Positions 42,921-54,062 are shown, counted from the stretch's first letter. The stretch is DNA of 64,000 nucleotides from Diploptera punctata (GCA_030220185.1 JASPKZ010004567.1:310001-374000); one strand, 5' to 3'. Notes: generated from the letters alone by a model not told the origin. Numbers and translations are program-made.

Positions 42921-43346
42921 GGTGTTATGCATCAACCGGCTATGCGACATTATGTAACTTATGTAAGTTTCGATAAAAAACTTTTAAAGTTGAAGCCAAT
43001 CTTCACCACTTATTGTAGCGCCAAACTAACAATTATGGATATTGCAATCTATTTTTCTTTTTTGACGGTTATTTATCAATAATCGAAGAGCGGAAAAATT
43101 TGGCGCTTATCTACAAGATGCAAAATTTAGATTAGCATTTATTAAGATCTGGTTACATATCCGTTTGATGCAAAACATATAATCTCTGATAGGATTGATG
43201 ACGTTTACATTTGTCTTTAATAATAAGGCTATATTTAAAGATTTGGCGCTAAAAGTGTACGTACACTTGCTTCATAAGCCAGCGCAACATATGACATCAA
43301 AATATACTTTTCTATAATGGCGCTTAGCCGGTTCATGCATAACATC
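42921..43346. repeat. ~426-bp MITE-like element
   Basis: GGTGTTATGCATCAACCGGC then TATGCGACATTAT at the left; the complement of the right end reads GATGTTATGCATGAACCGGC then TAAGCGCCATTAT. About 33 bp pair with few mismatches. It sits at the left edge of repeat R4. No coding content. Confidence 0.7.
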
Positions 43347-43570
43347 GTCCAATTGGCAAAGCACTAATTTCTTGTGTCAGTTATTTGAATGTTACGATGA
43401 TCCTGAAAACTATATCATACATAATTGTTATTATTAGATATATTGTGTAATTCGACACACATTAAAGTAATGTCTACCCGTTCGTTTTCTTCTGTTTTAT
43501 TAAAAATAGTATATAAATTAAACTAATTGATGTATCCTATATGATACATTGCCAATTTAAGGGTTAAGAT
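43347..43570 (+). repeat. repeat R4, copy 2
   Basis: AATTGGCAAAGCACTAATTT, TTATTTGAATGTTACG, TTTTCTTCTGTTTTATTAA and ATACATTGCCAATTTAAGGG match copy 1 in the same order without its interruption. Confidence 0.65.
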
Positions 43571-43671
43571 TGCGTGTATGTTGAAAGTTGAAGGTCTTTG
43601 TTCCCTGAAATAAGAATTTGTATCCAATAGTTCAGCATATCTAAATAATCTTACTAATAAATAGCATATTC

Positions 43672-43735
43672 TTGGTGATAATAAAAATGTATTACACATT
43701 ATCAATAAAACCCAAATCACCAAACCTAAATATTA
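43672..43735 (-). repeat. PLE-like terminal segment
   Basis: GGTGATAATAAAAATGTATT and, complemented, GGTTTGGTGATTTGGGTTTT match both ends of the insertion at 20692-20843. No hammerhead is present here. Confidence 0.5.
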
Positions 43736-43744
43736 AAAATAATC

Positions 43745-44060
43745 GGTTTACAAACTTCTGCAATAAGCTACAAGTCGGAAGATCGCGGATTCGATTCCGG
43801 ATGGAGTCAGGATTCTTTAACTATCTAAATGTCTGTCGGATCCATGGTTCTAGGATCGACTCAGTGTCTTAAGAAAATGAGTATCAATAATTTGAAGATA
43901 CATTTTGTCGTCATGCAGGGCTGATAATCCGTCTGACATCTAATGTCGATTGCCTAGAAATATGGGAGCCTTAACCTCCTACTATCCCAAGGGTATCCTA
44001 AGATCTGTATTGAGATCTTTATTTTTTACAACACTCTTATTCTGTAAAATGGTTACTCTA
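43745..44060 (+). mobile_element. SINE C
   Basis: tRNA-like arm (CGGATTCGATTCCGG), then GGATCGACTCAGTGTCTTAA, GAAAATGAGTATCAATA, CATGCAGGGCTGATAATCCG, GACATCTAATGTCGATTG, GGGAGCCTTAACCTCCTACT and ATCCCAAGGG. Same order as the copy at 62850-63210. Confidence 0.75.
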
Positions 44061-44071
44061 ATGGTTAGATA

Positions 44072-44395
44072 TGTCCCGCACCGTGGCCGAGTGGTTAAGG
44101 CAAGATGCCTTGACACAGAGCTACGGGACTTGCGCTGACACGAGTATCCATTGGGAAGAATTTTCTCATGGAATTTCGGCCAGTACGGTACCGATGCCTA
44201 CCCAGTATCATGGGGTAGCTAGAGTAAATAGCGTTCAAAGTTGAGAAAACCAGCTATAACGGCTAGGGAACCCGATATGCTGACCACATGTCACCCTTAC
44301 ACTGGCTGGATGATAAATCTGTGATTAATACATGTAGATTTGAGGCCAGCAGCCGGCTGGTAGGCCAAGGGCCTTCTAAGGCATTTCATGCCAAG
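44072..44395 (+). mobile_element. SINE A, complete
   Basis: Best SINE A head: CCGCACCGTGGCCGAGTGGT, TAAGGCAAGATGCC, with a degraded B box (GACACGAGTATCC), then TTTTCTCATGG, GGCCAGTACGG, GCTGACCACATGTCACCC and CAGCCGGCTGGTAGGCC. Confidence 0.9.
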
Positions 44396-44884
44396 GAGTA
44401 AATGGTTAGATATGCGCTGTATAGAAACGTTCCTCTGACCTATACATCCTTCGGCTCGCAGATGGATTGCAGATGCAGGAAGTTCACAATTAATTTTACA
44501 TGTATAATTCGACCCATATATTGTTTTTTGCAAAGTATGTTGAAACGCGTTTGATTTATGCAGAGTGTAACCACCTGTAGATACGCTGGCCTTGTTAGCC
44601 TCGGGGTAAAATGTAATCTTGGTCATTGTCTGCGGAATTAACTGTATCATATACCCCACTGTTTAATAACACTTGTTCAGCGGAACCAATTATATCAGTG
44701 AATTCAACACAACAGCTAACAGCTAGAATATCACTAAATGTATCTGGGAAATCAAGTACACTCTTCTCACCCTAAATTTGCTCCCTAGTTTTTGGATTAT
44801 TGAAAATATCTACAATAAACTAAATATTTTTCATTAGTATTTAACGACGCTCTTTAACAACTATTATGGATCATTAGCATCCCA
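44396..44884. other. no gene recognised
   Basis: Unclassified. Confidence 0.4.
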
Positions 44885-45112
44885 ATTCAAATCTGGCGTG
44901 AGAGAATGGACAAAATTTGCTCAAAAGGAAACTGTCAACCATTGTATACAGAAACCTACCTTGACATTTCTCGCACAGAAGTGTTATGATGTTCCAGGCC
45001 GTGCCCAAAACATTATCTACAATTTTTAACTGCAAGGCACAGAAATCGAACAGAGAATCCAGCAATGGCAACCCATTGTGCGGAGCAGATGTACATCCTG
45101 AAGAAGTAGTTC
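44885..45112 (+). repeat. repeat R5, copy 1
   Basis: AAATTTGCTCAAAAGGAAAC, CATTTCTCGCACAGAAGTG, AATCCAGCAATGGCAACC and CATTGTGCGGAGCAGATG. Matches 47335-47515 closely, and 47640-47760 in inverse orientation in part. Nature unknown. Confidence 0.75.
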
Positions 45113-45725
45113 TCTTCATGCCCCATGTTGTGGTAACATTTTGAAGATGGTTTTGTGTTCCAAAAAGGATTACTGGTTTAGGTTGGGTTTAATTCTCTTC
45201 TTAGCGTCGGAAGTTACTACACTGGAGGTTGGGAAAACACTTCAAAATCATAAATATGTTTCTTATAGAAATAATTGTAAATTTATTCACTTCTTAAATT
45301 CCCAGCAGATTAAGTGGAATGTAGGTGGTATTATTCTTCACCGTTATTTAAATATAAATTCTTTCTTTTCTTAAATAAATTCTACTTCTTGTATTAAATA
45401 TTACATTTTATCAGGAGAGCTCTTATTGCTTCTATCCTTGATGAAAGTTGTACAGCAGAATGAATAGTTTTATTCAATTATATTTTTTAAGAACATTATT
45501 ACATCACATGATGTTATTTTAAAATTCTATTGGTTAATAGTTCTCTAAATATAAGGTTTAATTTGATTTGTTAAATAAGAAAGTTAATTGTTTTAATATC
45601 CAATCAAAGTTTAGTTTACTTTCATTTAAGAATAACGAAGTTATGCAGATGTTATTACAGTTATAATGGAAGGATTCATAATTTTGACAACAATGAATTG
45701 AAAGAATTTTAAAAGCATTCTTTAC
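45113..45725. other. no gene recognised
   Basis: AT-rich; an open frame at 45141-45374 has no recognisable features. Confidence 0.4.

Positions 45726-45772
<47 letters not shown>
45726..45772. repeat. (AAT)n microsatellite
   Basis: About 15 AAT units directly before the SINE B tail. Confidence 0.95.
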
Positions 45773-45773
<1 letters not shown>

Positions 45774-46118
45774 CCATAGTAATTCTGCCCGAAGGCAGGT
45801 CCTTCATTGCAATCATAGCATTTTCATGCTATGCTTGCAGCTTTACTAGGGAATTGTGTAGGTGTGGTAGCTTCCCGTTGCTTTCCACACCGGTGAAGGA
45901 TGATGATGATAATGATAATGGTAAGGATGATAATGATAAGGATGATGGCCATATGATTTCGGGGACCGTTTGGGCCTTAAAGTTTTCCTGACATTTGTCT
46001 TACAGGTGAGGGAAAACCCCGATAAAAAACCTCACCCAGAAAAACTGCCCCGACCGGGGATCGAACCCGGGCCCGCTGCGTGACAAGGCAGCACGCTACA
46101 TCGAGACCACAGCGGTGG
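45774..46118 (-). mobile_element. SINE B, tail i, complete
   Basis: Tail i with the intact long hairpin (TTGCAATCATAGCATTTTCA to TGCTATGCTTGCAG), core and head (GACCGGGGATCGAACCCGGG, CACAGCGGTGGAC). It ends against an AAT run that belongs to the LINE tail at 46120. Confidence 0.93.
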
Positions 46119-46119
46119 A

Positions 46120-46120
46120 C

Positions 46121-46159
<39 letters not shown>

Positions 46160-46426
46160 TTTTATTTATTCTGGCAGAGTTAAGGCCATAAGGCCTTCTC
46201 TTCCACTCAACCAGCACAAATACAAATAAATATTTGACAGATATAGATATACACTATACTAATTATAAACAGTTAAAGATACATTAAATATAGCAATGTA
46301 AATTTCATGTACAAACACCATTTTATACGATAATAACAATAATAATATAATAATAATGATAATAATAATATGATAATAATGATAGTAATAATAATATTAA
46401 TATGATAAATTATACGAGAAACACCA

Positions 46427-46480
<54 letters not shown>

Positions 46481-46920
46481 TTTACACTGGGTAATAATGA
46501 AGTCGAGGTTAGAGCAAATATAAATTTAGATTTCTTTTAAAAGATGCCAATGTCCGGCAGCCCCTTATTTCTTGTGGTCGGAAATTCCAGTTGCGAGAAG
46601 TGAAGATAGTATATGACATGGAGTGATGTGATGCCCTATGTTGCGGTATATTAAGCAAGAGACTTTGTTGTGATCTTGTGTTTAAGTATGGTTTGAGGAT
46701 AGATACTGGAAACGAGATGATAAATAATTGGGAATCGAGGTATGTAGGATCTTAAATAAGAGAATTAGACAGTGCGATTTTCTTCTCTCTTTTAGAAGTA
46801 GCCATGACAATTCGTGGAATAATGGAGAAATGTCGTATTTTCGAACATTAAATATGAATCTGATTAATATATTATGGACACGTTGCATGTTGTCCGACAG
46901 TCCGTCACTTATAATAATAC

Positions 46921-46967
<47 letters not shown>

Positions 46968-47110
46968 GCTTTATTTTACCTGGCAGAGTTATGGCCTTAT
47001 CTGCCACTCAACCATGTTTTAAGTTAGTAGAACGTCACAATAGTCAAAATGCGGAATCACATAGGTTTTAATTAAAATTATTTTAAGAGCTGTAGGAAGA
47101 ACATTTTTGA
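46120..47110 (-). pseudogene. LINE-CR1-like RT C-terminus and 3' end, with nested insertions
   Basis: Minus strand: LIKTYVIPHFDYCDVLL (47090-47030), an interruption (46919-47025), then MQRVHNILIRFIFNVRKYDI and LLLKERRKSHCLILLFKILH (46682-46888), the post-RT region of a CR1/Jockey-like LINE. A degraded stretch leads to the 3' UTR, which is interrupted by (AT)n at 46433-46480, and to the end motif GAGTGGAAGAGAAGGCC, TTAACTCTGCCAG, AATAAATAAA and (ATT)n (46120-46158). Confidence 0.8.
46919..47025 (-). mobile_element. very short LINE-CR1 3'-tail insertion
   Basis: Minus strand: GAGTGGCAGATAAGGCCATA, ACTCTGCCAGGTAAAATAAAG, then about 16 ATT units. It splits the frame of the surrounding LINE between CDV and MQRVHN, so it is a drastically 5'-truncated later insertion of the same family. 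Confidence 0.65.
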
Positions 47111-47334
47111 GATGTTTAGGGAATGCATTATGGAGGAGATGACGTTATGTAGTAAAATTTATTTTATTATTATTAAGACATTTTTATTCAATGATAACTA
47201 ACAATGAATTATTTAAATGTTTTCATTTATTGAAGGTATATTTAAATATGAAATAGAATTTCAAAATACAAAATTATTAACTTTAACTTTCGTATTTATT
47301 ATCATTTATTATAATATTAAAATCCTGCTATAAA
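47111..47334. other. no gene recognised
   Basis: Unclassified. Confidence 0.4.
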
Positions 47335-47515
47335 ATTTGCTCAAAAGGGACTCAACCATTATATACCTTGAAATTCTCGCACAGAAATGTTATGTTGCAA
47401 GGCCGTGTCCAAAAAAATATCTGCAACTTTTAACTGCAATGCACAGAAATCGAAGAGAGAATCCAGCAATGGCAACCCATTGTGCGGAGCACATGTACAT
47501 CCCTGCATGAGTTAA
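47335..47515 (+). repeat. repeat R5, copy 2
   Basis: AATCCAGCAATGGCAACCCA, TTGTGCGGAGCACATGTAC and TTCTCGCACAGAAATGTTAT match copy 1. A GC-rich patch with many CpG (GGCGGGGCGCGGCGCGGACG, 47532-47553) follows. Confidence 0.75.
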
Positions 47516-47639
47516 GAGTGGAGTCGATTGAGGCGGGGCGCGGCGCGGACGACGGTTAGTGAGGGTATCCAATCTGTCAATACGGATGTATCACTTCCCT
47601 ACAGTTAAATGAGATTTGGCGCTAATTTTAGTGCCTTTC

Positions 47640-47760
47640 ACTTAAAAACTTTCTTTTTTTACACACCTTTGTATATCACAACGCTTCTCTGGAAGAAATT
47701 TCAAGGTGGGTTTCGGCTTGCATTGGTTGACAGTTCCCTTGTTAGTAACTTATTATTTTC
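47640..47760 (-). repeat. repeat R5, copy 3, partial and inverted
   Basis: Complement of CTGTCAACCAATGCAAGCCG, AAACCCACCTTGAAATTTCT and TCCAGAGAAGCGTTGTGAT, matching the first third of copy 1. Confidence 0.55.
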
Positions 47761-47989
47761 TTCTTGCTGTTCATTTATACGGCGTAAATGCAATGCATGG
47801 GACATACACTTCCTTTGGAAGGCAGTCGTACTCAGGATTTATTTTGATTTAAAAATCCATCGAATATCGAAATCAGAAGCGAGGTTTTTAACGATAAAAT
47901 TGTTTATAACATATTATACATGAAAAATAGCTCAAACTAATAATAATAATAATAATAACAACAATAATAATAAATAATTTATTTATATA
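47761..47989. other. no gene; short AAT run at 47939
   Basis: Unclassified. Confidence 0.4.
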
Positions 47990-48400
47990 CAGAATTTTAA
48001 TGTTTACACATCTTTCTGTGCCTAAAGTTTTATTTTTCTTCTCCACTCGTCTCTATCCATCCACTCCATGTCCTCCAGTCCTCTTGATCTTATTCCAGTT
48101 CTTATTTCTTGCATCCACGAGTTTCGAGGTCTTCCTTTCCTTCTTCTTCCAGGTGGACACTATTCCAATATTTTCCTGGGTAACCATTCTTCTTGCATTC
48201 GTCGTACGTGCTCATACAAATTTAATTGCTTATGGCTTATATAATCTACTATTGAATAACTAATATTCATTTTTTACTCGTATGACAGTAGCCTATTTTT
48301 TTGTTGTTGTGATTTTGAACATCTTGCTGCTCTCCTCAAGAAATCCATTTCCATCGACGTAAGTTTTTGTTCTAATGTTTTGTTGAATTTCCAAACTTAA
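47990..48400 (-). pseudogene. LINE-alpha C-terminal fragment
   Basis: Minus strand: LEQKLTSMEMDFLRRAARCS, then KQLNLYEHVRRMQEEWLPRK, CPPGRRRKGRPRNSWMQEI and LEDMEWMDRDEWRRKIKL, with several stops. Same domain order as 11413-11769. Confidence 0.8.
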
Positions 48401-49439
48401 TAATAATAATAAAATTATTTTGACCAGGTCGGTTTTAACAAAAATACAGTAAAAATTAAAATGGAAGAAATGAAACGAGCATTTGTTATTAATTTTATGC
48501 AAAGGAGAATATATAACATTAAAGCAGTGTATAACATCTTACGAAAAATGTTCTATTTTACTTGGTGTGAAATCCATCAAATACTCGCCAACATTGTAAA
48601 ATTGACCATGAATAAACTTTTGTACTTTTTTTTTATTATACTCAGGAAACCCTATATTTGACTCGGGAAGTCTATAAGATATTTTGATTACTTTTGCCAC
48701 AAGGAATTTCTTGCTTAAAAATTGCGTATTTAAATTACTTGCGTTCGGTATATGGCCAAAGAACTATATTGTACTGTTGTGCTTTGTAATAAGATAAAGG
48801 TAGCTTTTGTGAGCGCCATTTTCTTTCTGTTACTTGCCTGCAGCAAGTGGTTATTCCTTCCTTTCATAAATCATCCGTCTTCAATACACCATCTTGTGCT
48901 ATTTTAGCTTTTTCCTGACTCCAATTTTTCTCCTGTTAAATTTCCTGCTCTTTCATTCATCTTCCTTCCCATTCTATTGCGCATGTTCCAGACCGCCCAT
49001 GAGTGATGGCTTACTGCAGCCTATACAAGAAATTTGCCGCATGACCTTGAGTTTTTAAAGTTGCCGACCAACTCCACCATTGCTAGTTTCGTTATATTCA
49101 GTAATTTATAACGTGCATAGTTTAATTTGTTACTGGTCCCTTGCTGTGATTTTTACCCAACTGTAAATTTCTAATTAGTTGTGTACTGTGCGAAAGTAAG
49201 GCGCCCTTGTTTATGGAGTAAAATAATGAACATCTGTATAGTTTTTTATCAAAAACTGTACGAAATGTTTCGTTTGATTATCTACCTATCTAAATACTCC
49301 GTAATTCCCGTGGGGATTAGAGTTCATCCTATTGGGAGTGTTTTAATCAAGCATAATTCAGTTATGCTTATTTACCAATAGATGTCAGTAAGTGATATGG
49401 GGTTGGCATATCGTCTCAGTGATTCACCTAGTGGATAAC
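48401..49439. other. no gene recognised
   Basis: AT-rich, unclassified. Confidence 0.4.
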
Positions 49440-49670
49440 TAAGGTATTACTTGGATGGATAACGGTCGGTAAATTTTGCACAGATGCCTCTTTATTCAGG
49501 CTTGCGGTCCTTTTACGAGCCCGAAAATCTTCAAACTCGGAACTCCCGGAGGACTTGTCCGTTGGATTTTTCCATCCTAAAAATCTACCGACCTGGTTTG
49601 AACCCGCGTCACTGGGAACTAGAGAAAAGAATATAAACACTAGTTTACCTCGGCCAGCTTTAATTATTTA
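49440..49670 (-). mobile_element. SINE D
   Basis: Minus strand: head GCTGGCCGAGGTAAACTAGT with B box GCGGGTTCAAACCAGG, then TCCTCCGGGAGTTCCGAG, GAAGATTTTCGGGCTCG and AAGCCTGAATAAAGAGGC. The body matches 29290-29390. Confidence 0.65.
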
Positions 49671-50028
49671 TCTCAGGGAATTTATACTCTAGACGTGAGC
49701 GTTTCTTTCCTGTATACAGTCTCCTATTTATTTTGATCGCCCGAAATAAGTTTGTACCCAAGTAAAAATAAAATTGTTTCATACAAAAGTTGAACAACCA
49801 AAATGGGGAAGTAATATTGATAGAAAATTATCTTTGTAGCGTTATTTATTAATGAGATACAAACTTTTTTTTATGTCACTATATACTTTTATCGAATAAT
49901 TGATCATTCCGAGACCTAGTGAAAAAATGCATCACAATGTGTCATTCTAATAAGCATAACCTTAATAATTGAAACACAAGTGGGTAGTTATACCATGTTC
50001 TAGTGCAATCCACATTGTTTATATCAGG

Positions 50029-50480
50029 ACTGCCAAACTCATTTGCACGGCGGGCTATTTTATATAATTACCAAAAATTCTCGCGGGCCATCCATGACCT
50101 TGCCATTGCTAAATCTATCAATGTATGTTTAATTGGCATTGATAATTGTTTTAATTGAAATAAGAATATGTTGAAGAATACAATATATAAACATAATTTA
50201 ATGTATAATAAAACATTGAAAAGGTTATAATCCAGTACTTCCTCAGAAATACAACGGGCCAACTCCAAATATTTTCCGATATTTTGCCTGGCACTTGGCA
50301 TCGGATGCTTGTAACCATTTCAGAAAATTCATAATGAGAGATTCCGAACACAGCTTTTATTAAAGAAGAATTTATATATGTTACCTGATTTATTAACTTT
50401 CGACTGGGGTTATCACAGTAAAATAGCCTACTCAATTTAATTTAATTATGGTTATATTTTTCGATGGAGGCCGGCCGTAA
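50029..50480. other. possible hAT-type transposon end
   Basis: AGGACTGCCAAACTCATTTG then CACGGCGGGC resembles termini of the CAGGGxTGxCAAACTC type known from hAT elements. The matching opposite end was not located with confidence. Confidence 0.25.
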
Positions 50481-50639
50481 AAAATATATATTTCAAGTAC
50501 CCAAAATGGTGATCATTTATAGTAATCCACATGTCCAATCGCAGAATAAATGGAAAGATTGAGTCCTGCAGTGTTACCAGTTGAAATAAATTAGAAACAT
50601 ATACAATTCATTAATTGCTCTTATCAGTTATCGGAGTAT

Positions 50640-50880
50640 CTCGATAGACAATATATTTAATAAATCCCCAAAGAAGAGTCCATTGGAGTAAGATGAAGAG
50701 ATTGAGAATGGCAGAGAACTTCCCCTCTACGACCAATCAATCTATCGAGATATTTTCGATCCTGAACTCGACGTTCACGCAAAGCGTTATGTAGACTGGG
50801 CATTCTTCGTGCTGGTATCACATAATCTGTTTGTTAGAAGGCAGGCCACAATACCAACTTTAAAAAAAAACGCTTAATTC
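50640..50880 (-). pseudogene. DDE transposase C-terminal remnant (IS630/mariner-like)
   Basis: Minus strand: RKYLDRLIGRRGEV, then HLTPMDSSLGIY with a frameshift into LWGFI-like, then IVYRDTPIT. This resembles the RWIGRxGPxxWPPRSPDLTPLDFFLWG block of a common insect DDE transposase. Strongly degraded. Confidence 0.5.
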
Positions 50881-51334
50881 TGCTACATACACTCAGAGAC
50901 ATTAAAAATTATTGTATGTGTCATCAGTGCAGACTTTCGGAGAAGGGGAAAGAAGTGGAGTTTATAAAGGTAGGACTAGGCGCCTCTTTTTTTTTTTTTT
51001 TTTACTTACACACAAGCTATGAATGGTGTAACGCAAAATCGGTATACGTAAGGCGTCAGTGATTAAAAAATATCTAATTTATTTATCCATTTACAATATA
51101 CAATATTGGTAAAACAATCCTTTAACAGGGATCTTCAGTATTTGATCTACGTAGACAGACATATAGCTGCAGTTTGTTATTATAAAGAGTGTGACTGGTA
51201 AAACATAAACGCTTTCAAACTACAAAAGTATATTACAATGCAAGGTTGGGAAGTGGTTTCTACAGAAGTGAGGAAATGATTAAAAACCGAGCGATAGCGA
51301 GATTTTTAATTCCCGAGATCCTGTAAAACACTTC
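50881..51334. other. no gene; T run at 50988-51003
   Basis: Unclassified. Confidence 0.4.
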
Positions 51335-51640
51335 ACAACGTGCGTGGTATTTTCAAAATAATAAATAATAGTAAAATAATAACATATTTGTTGGAAATAT
51401 TTGCGTTCATTATAAACAACTGACTAACGTTAATAGTCTGGCCAATGTTTATACGGTAAATGCCGAAAATAATTTAGTTGAGACTGCAGCAGGCCGTGAC
51501 ACCACTCAGGTATAAAATGGCAAGTACAAATTTATTGTTTTATATTGTTTCAAATAAAGTTCAAATCATCTAAAATGTAGTGATTTATTTCGTATAATGT
51601 TTACTAACACTACCTTTTGGAACGTATAACATTTTTTTTT
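51335..51640 (+). mobile_element. repeat R2, copy 3, internally deleted
   Basis: TTTTCAAAATAATAAATAAT, TTGGAAATATTTGCGTTC, GTCTGGCCAATGTTTATA, GCAGCAGGCC, then directly TTGTTTCAAATAAAGTT and ACTACCTTTTGGA. Matches 17407-17580 and 17955-18040; the recombinase part between is gone. Confidence 0.8.
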
Positions 51641-51849
51641 TTTCACCAGGGAGCTTAATCAAAATACAAGCCAGCAACTAGATCGAACAAAGCTACCACA
51701 AAGCATAGATGTATATAAACAGAAATGTTGCCGTTGCGATTACAATACAAATCAGTTAGGTTCTGTTTATATTGTCAAGACGATTTATGTACGCACTGAG
51801 TGTTCAGTGGGCAAGAACCATGTTGTCAAGATTTAAAAATAACGTCCTG

Positions 51850-52452
51850 TTACTGTATGTAAGTCTCGCACCGATTTTGATGAAATTTTGCATGTGTCTG
51901 ATTGGGTCCCGATGGTTTGGATTCACAATTGGACTCTAAAACTATTAGGTGTAGAGTTCATCTGATGTAAACATTTAAAAATTGCTCTAGCGGTCACAAT
52001 TTTATATGTTTCACAACGAAACTCAGTATATCCTATTAAAAAAACAAGGTATGTATTATCTAAAAATGAGCGAAATCAGACAATCTAGAAGTGAAGGTTT
52101 ACTTGAAATTCGAAATTAAAAACAGCCTAAATGACTGGACCGATTTTGATGATTTTTTGTATGTGTTTAAGTGAGTCCCCAGATTCACAATTGAACCCGG
52201 TAGATGGCGCTGCGATCGGATAATAGAATTTTTTGTCAGATGTGTAGTCATTTGCATTACCGACATATTCCGCGTGACAACAATGTTACGTCATAATGCA
52301 CGCTTCTTTAGCCATAATAGATGACAATGAGGAGTTTTCTTGAGAATTTATTAATTAGTGAATTTTATGGTAAAAATAACTTATTTTTTTATGTCCGGCC
52401 ATGACACGAGAATTGAACGTTCGGGCAAGACAACTTCTGCCGGGTCCGCTAG
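51850..52452 (+). mobile_element. Helitron-like fragment with 3' end
   Basis: Ends CGGGTCCGCTAG followed by T (52449-52453), a CTRR-T Helitron terminus, with GGCAAGACAACTTCTGCC as a 3' hairpin just before. The internal phrase ACCGATTTTGATGA occurs twice (about 51873 and 52140), followed each time by TGTATGTG/GCATGTG and GATTCACAATTG, so its 5' part is duplicated. The 5' end was not fixed. Confidence 0.5.
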
Positions 52453-52845
52453 TTTTTATGCAAGTCCTGGATTGCTTTATTAACATGCAGGATAAAAAAT
52501 GGTTAACATACTGGATTAAATAACAGTGCAAGTGAGAAAAAATAAAAACAAAGTTAATACTCGTACAGGTATTATCCGACACAGTGGAATATTGACCTGC
52601 TTCATTTGTGGATGATTTGCGAACTAGTCCCGTGTTATCCCACGTACACTCGCTTCACGTCAGTCTGTGGCGTCGAGGAGTGCAGCTATTACCCTAAGTA
52701 AGCTGGGTAAGTGCTTCATTTGATATTTGTTCCTGACTATACATGGTTAGTATCTACGTCCATGCGACGCAGCAACAGTGCTGCTATGACTGGAGGTAAA
52801 CGTTCCGCTGTGTCGTATTATATATGATTTTCATAAATATTTATA

Positions 52846-52985
52846 TTGTTTGACATTCATAACAGCTGTTTCAATACACTGTGTCTTCATCAGATAAATG
52901 TCATAAATGTAAATCAATTTTAGACATTCGTCTGTTGAAGATACAGTGTATTGAAGCAGCTGTTATGAATATTAAATATGTATGA
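52846..52985. repeat. inverted repeat with hammerhead-like cores
   Basis: ATTCATAACAGCTGTTTCAA then TACACTGTGTCTTCATCAG pairs with CTGTTGAAGATACAGTGTAT then TGAAGCAGCTGTTATGAAT. On the minus strand the left arm reads CTGATGA ... GAAAC, the two conserved core strings of a hammerhead in the right order. PLE terminal-repeat origin is inferred. Confidence 0.5.
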
Positions 52986-53684
52986 AAACCATATAAAACT
53001 TTGATAGTTTTATTTATTAATTAGTAAATGGATACTCTGCACATGCAAAATACCATTTATGAAGATTTTTTTTCCCTCCAGTCCGTGGATAAGTAATTTA
53101 AGACGGACTGAAATTTAATGAAATGGAATTAACTATTTGCTACATGATTTTTTGTTTCTCTCGTTTATAAAGTCGCTTTTTTCATTTAACACAGCCCGTT
53201 TCTGTGTTTGAAACTCGATATGTAACATTAAAGCTCACGTCACAAACAATTGAATGATAAGGTACAAAGCTTCATTGTACGTCCCCTCCCCCTACTCACC
53301 AAACGTTTTACAGAAACATTTTAAATGCTTTGGTACACATCACAGTAATGACTAGTGCGCCATCTGTTGATGAAAAGCAGTGCTGGGGAAAAATCACATC
53401 CATTTGTTATGATATTTTCTCACTGATGTAATGCTCATCTCTCTTATTTTATCAGTTTCTTATCTCATACACTGCAATAAACTGTACATGTGCATCTACC
53501 ATCTCTGTTTCTCCGGATTTCTCTTCCATTCGGTACCAAGAGATGTCCGAATCACAAAGGATTACTCTAATTTCCTTTCAAATCGCATATATCTTTCGCC
53601 TTCACTGAAGATTTCCAAGGAAGTTGACAAATTATTGACTCTATAAATATTTTTAAGTACGCGGTCAGAGTTGTATTGTGAACG
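52986..53684. other. no gene recognised
   Basis: An open frame at 53431-53646 shows no known motif. Confidence 0.4.
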
Positions 53685-54062
53685 TCGCGTATGGCGTAAA
53701 TAGTAGAGTCCCTATCTGCCACTCCGGTGGACCCGGGTTCGATTCCCGGAGGAAAGGGGATTTTAAGGCCGGTATTCAAGAACCAAACTTTCCGCGAAGA
53801 GCGATTCTCAGCCCGTCTCTCTGTAGTTAATTATGTGGTCATGCAGAACCCACTCTAACTGGTTCACTCTATTCAATATAATGTGCTAACAAGATATAAA
53901 AAATTCTGAGAACAATTGAAAGATGAGAGCCTCACCTTACGGAAGACGGAGATGGCATGGCCTAGAGAACTTAGTTCTTGCATACCGGCCTTAAATCTCC
54001 ACCATGAGTCTGGATGCATGTTCTGTGCTTGCGTCAAAAAGATAAAAGATAAACAATACAAA
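53685..54062 (+). mobile_element. SINE E, split by a MITE
   Basis: tRNA-like head: GGCGTAAATAGTAGAGTCCC, TATCTGCC, and a perfect T arm CCCGGGTTCGATTCCCGG. The 3' part resumes after the TTAA-flanked insert at 53995. Only one copy in the window. Confidence 0.55.
53767..53990. mobile_element. 224-bp MITE flanked by TTAA
   Basis: Left GGCCGGTATTCAAGAACCAA; complement of the right end GGCCGGTATGCAAGAACTAA: 18 of 20 bases match. TTAA lies at both borders (53763-53766, 53991-53994), as for piggyBac-type or extended TWA targets. Non-coding. Confidence 0.75.

Noticed and set aside
44297..44659. 120-residue minus-strand open frame
   Set aside because: It overlaps the SINE A 3' end and has no recognisable motif or splice context.
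45141..45374. Plus-strand frame as a small secreted protein
   Set aside because: Hydrophobic residues near the start are suggestive, but base composition matches the surroundings, and no splice site or family resemblance supports it.
47520..47565. CpG-rich patch as a promoter
   Set aside because: It is under 50 bp, has no TATA, initiator or following open frame, and sits beside a dispersed repeat.
50029..50480. Complete hAT element
   Set aside because: Only one end resembles a hAT terminus; no opposite TIR or 8-bp duplication was found.
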